Of a stretch of 64,000 nt of DNA, positions 61,518 through 64,000 are shown piece after piece. The position numbers and the translations under genes are program-made. The notes under the pieces are model-generated. The model saw only the letters and a program-made list of their open reading frames with translations. It made no database searches and was not told the origin of the DNA. Numbering within the stretch: the first letter of the stretch is position 1; each line of letters begins with the position of its first letter. Source of the DNA: Trichomonas vaginalis G3 (taxonomy: Eukaryota; Parabasalia; Trichomonadida; Trichomonadidae); NCBI RefSeq assembly GCF_026262505.1, contig NC_067204.1, positions 12,480,522 through 12,544,521 on the forward strand, given 5' to 3'.

Positions 61518-62377
61518 TCAATACTTTTTCAGCACTTTTCCGTAGTTATATATGAAAGACAATTCGAGATAAAAGTCATAGTACAATGGAATAATATGTT
61601 GCACACCATTTTTGTGAACCAAACTGAAAGTCAGAGAAACTGTTACTAGATGGTTCGTAGAATTTAGAAGCAAAGTCATAAAAGTCCTTACCAATACATA
61701 GAAAACTATTGTTGCTTGAACTGAAACTTGCATGACACATAACATTTTGAGGTCAAACACGTTTCTATAAACCATCAAATCTGCTGGTGGAAGTATAAAT
61801 TTAAATGGACCATCTGGTGGTAATGGTTCGTTCTGGTTTAGTAGTAACCGAAGAAATTGTGCCCAAGAACGTTGTCTACTTCCCAAAATAAAAACTCTGT
61901 ATCTCTTGGAGGGTTAATTTCAATCTTTTGAAATGAAACGGTGGAGTTCATCTTGTCATATTCTAGTTTCAGATAGTATGTTCCATTTAGTAAAGAGTTG
62001 TATTTTTTCTTGAAATTCCCAATAATATTTGTTCATTTGAGTTTGAAAGTCATCTAGAGTTTTCTCAAGACTTTCGTCTGAACGAACTGTAAAGATTCTC
62101 ATTTCGTCAAATTTGTCTATTAGACCATCAGAACCTTCATACTGCCCATGAAAATATACTGCGAACATAAATGCGTTAGTTCTATTTGAAAACAAAACTC
62201 TTCTAAATCTATTGCCTTTGCATCTGAAGGACTTTGAAGCCAACGAATTGGATAGTCAAACCTGTATTCTCGGGATGAAATTTCTTCATCTGAAATAGTC
62301 CTACCAGCATTTGTAAAGATATAGTCTAACGGTTTTGTATCTGCTACTTTTGTTCTTTGTTTTTCAACCTGAAGCAT
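61518..62377 (-). pseudogene. About 280-residue protein, unknown, element C
   Basis: Copy of the gene at 43995; distal homologue of 20396. About six breaks. Confidence 0.6.
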
Positions 62378-62482
62378 TTAATATATGTAAAAATATATTG
62401 TTTTAAAATGGTATGCCATTTCATATTTCTCATCTAACAAACAAGTTTCCCAACGGTCTTCTCCAACAAACTCAGCGTACAT
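62378..62482 (-). CDS. Possible 34-residue protein, element C
   Basis: Same as 44850-44954, stop directly against the ATG of the next gene. Remains open although its neighbours are broken. Confidence 0.35.
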   Translation of the reverse strand: MYAEFVGEDRWETCLLDEKYEMAYHFKTIYFYIY

Positions 62483-62527
62483 TTCAAATAAAATAAAAAA
62501 AATGTCACTTTTTTTAAAATAAATTTT

Positions 62528-64000
62528 TTATTTCATGCAATGTTTTATTTCTGTGCCGTCTTCAGTATGCCCCAATATTTCCTTTTCGATATTACATGAA
62601 CTTCGGAAATACCTTATCTAGCTTAAAACAGCCCATCTTTTCACCGACCATTCCCATTTCAATGAGTTTGTTGTATCCTTCTTCGTTCGTCATGAGTGCG
62701 TCAATGTTCTCATAGTAAACCTTGACTTTGGATTTGACTTCGGAGAAGAAAATTTGTTGTAGTTGTCAAGGACTGCCTTTGCGAACTGAGGGTAAGACCA
62801 ATGTTCGGACAATAGGTTTTTAATGTGGTTACTAAGCCACTTTGACCTTGAGTGAATTCGTACTTCAAAACAAAAGGAGAAAACCTTTCAACAAAGTTGT
62901 CGACCTTCTTCATAATGTTTACTCTTCATCTCTTGAGGTTTCTTAATGGAATATCCCCATGTCGAATTCATAAGCAATTTGAGTGTCATTGCAAGTTTGG
63001 GGTTTGAAGCTTTCCTAATATCATACAGTTGTTGTATGACTCTTTTCCAACTGTATAGTCCTTCCCGGGAACTCACCATCTTCGTTTGGAATTCCAGTCG
63101 GAATATATTGGACAAACCTCATGTATGCAGCGTTAAGGTCGACATAGTATATCTTTTCATCTGAGTCGAACTTGTCGCAACCAATTGGTCCAGTTTGTGA
63201 AATTCAAGTGAGTCTCTTATCTTCTGAGAAACTTCTCCTGTTATCTCATAAACATCGTCGAAGCAACCTGTTTCATATAAAACCTTCTGACCTAACTCAG
63301 ATGCTCTCCAATACAATTTGACGTCAATTGGATGTCTCAATGGAAGTTTGTTTATAGCATCTTGAAGTTTGCAACCTCATTGGAAGTTCTTCTGGTTCAG
63401 GTTGGTATCCGAACATACCAACTCCTTGTGGAACTGTGTACTTCTTTTGTACTAGAACTTTGTCTGGAACAACTTTTGGTCTTGCTAACAATGAAAAGTT
63501 TGTTTCGTCTTTTGGTACAAAAGTTTCTGTCAGCTTGTTCATCTGGAATTGGTTCCAACAAACCTTTCTCGAAAAGAATGTTTACAGCTCTGACAATGTT
63601 GCACTTACTTTTACCAAAGAATGGGTTTGTAAGACTTTTCGTTCAACATGAAGTGGTTGTGGACAATTACAATCTTCAACCATGTAAGTCTTTGTCAACA
63701 ACATAGTCGTCATGTGAAGAACCTTTAGCTGTAGGTATGTTGACTCGGATATTGACATTTGCCAACGGTGCAATTTTTGCCAATTGACCTCTGAGAATGT
63801 ACCTTGTCTTCACACATGACTCAGATACTTCATCTTCTCATCTGTAACAAGACCAGAGTTCCTGAGACATGTAAGAATACAAGGTTCATTGACAATTGTT
63901 TCAATTGAATTGTAAATTCCATACCTTGTCAAGTCAATGTCAGACTTATTTATGAACGGGAAGTATCCAGCATGTTGTCTGACTGCTGAGGGTTAGGTTG
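62528..64000 (-). pseudogene. Short family-B DNA polymerase, element C (5' part outside window)
   Basis: C-terminal two thirds of the polymerase seen whole at 44999. Motif B region and the following palm are recognisable. About ten breaks, the densest in the window. Confidence 0.85.

Larger units (their letters stand above)
47250..64000. mobile_element. Polinton/Maverick element C (right end outside window)
   Basis: Starts at a terminal repeat at 47250 and repeats element B gene for gene, stopping inside the polymerase at the window edge. The spacer between terminal repeat and first gene is about 325 bp shorter than in B. Capsid, penton-like, helicase-accessory and KilA-N genes are mostly open; breaks total thirty or more and crowd into the part right of 58.8 kb. 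Differences from B are mainly one-base length differences rather than substitutions, so part of the apparent decay could be assembly error at a low-quality end. Young copy. Confidence 0.9.

Noticed and set aside
1-64000. Adenovirus-type maturation protease expected in Polintons
   Set aside because: No convincing His-Asp/Glu-Cys protease pattern was found; it may be unrecognised, lost, or outside the window.
1-64000. tRNA or rRNA genes
   Set aside because: No cloverleaf boxes or rRNA-like stretches were seen by eye.

Overview
The window looks like a repeat-rich stretch of a protist nuclear genome, most likely a parabasalid (Trichomonas or Tritrichomonas type). Evidence: three large Polinton/Maverick elements lie close together; one carries a D12-class adenine methyltransferase of the kind known from Trichomonas Mavericks; several genes have a TCA(C/T)(T/A) initiator 5 to 11 bases before the ATG; many stop codons read TAAA, the trichomonad poly(A) signal; host DNA is AT-rich and intronless where readable. 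Species is not determined, and Entamoeba is the main alternative.

Layout. 1-23196: element A, left end outside the window, right end a terminal inverted repeat followed by 76 T. 23197-29228: host island with a two-membrane-segment protein, an importin-beta-like HEAT protein, and two nested non-coding TA-flanked MITE-like elements. 29229-47234: element B, complete on the left and ending abruptly beside its polymerase. 47250-64000: element C, very similar to B, starting with its own terminal repeat directly against the broken end of B and running out of the window. All three are fossils or near-fossils: A has roughly fifty breaks, B about fifteen, C thirty or more (most of them right of 58.8 kb). 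B and C are almost identical and thus young; A is an older or separate lineage, clearly homologous but with a rearranged middle.

The shared left arm (plus strand) reads as virion then replication genes: a large coiled-coil protein, the likely double jelly-roll major capsid protein, a 192-residue protein, a likely minor capsid (penton) protein, an SF3 helicase, a small acidic-tailed likely ssDNA-binding protein, and an A32/FtsK-type packaging ATPase, with one opposing gene between the last two. The accessory middle holds KilA-N genes, a 311-residue gene and small genes, punctuated by about 65-bp palindromic clusters. Then come a 22-bp repeat array between divergent genes and a short family-B DNA polymerase. 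Right of the polymerase, element A alone shows the other arm: small capsid-accessory proteins, a Polinton-type integrase, a phage-tail-fibre-like gene with a collar-type tip, a membrane peptide and the methyltransferase.

The most unusual signals are: (1) a phage-type tail fibre in a eukaryotic Polinton; (2) two repeat systems (22-bp arrays and palindromic clusters) whose architecture and position are conserved between A and B/C while the repeated word itself is replaced; (3) terminal repeats with a T-shaped hairpin showing compensatory stem changes; (4) palindromic clusters sitting at the borders of swapped accessory genes, with a duplicated end of the ATPase gene at one border; (5) partial KilA-N copies in tandem beside a KilA-N gene that carries an 18-residue repeat array inside the DNA-binding domain.
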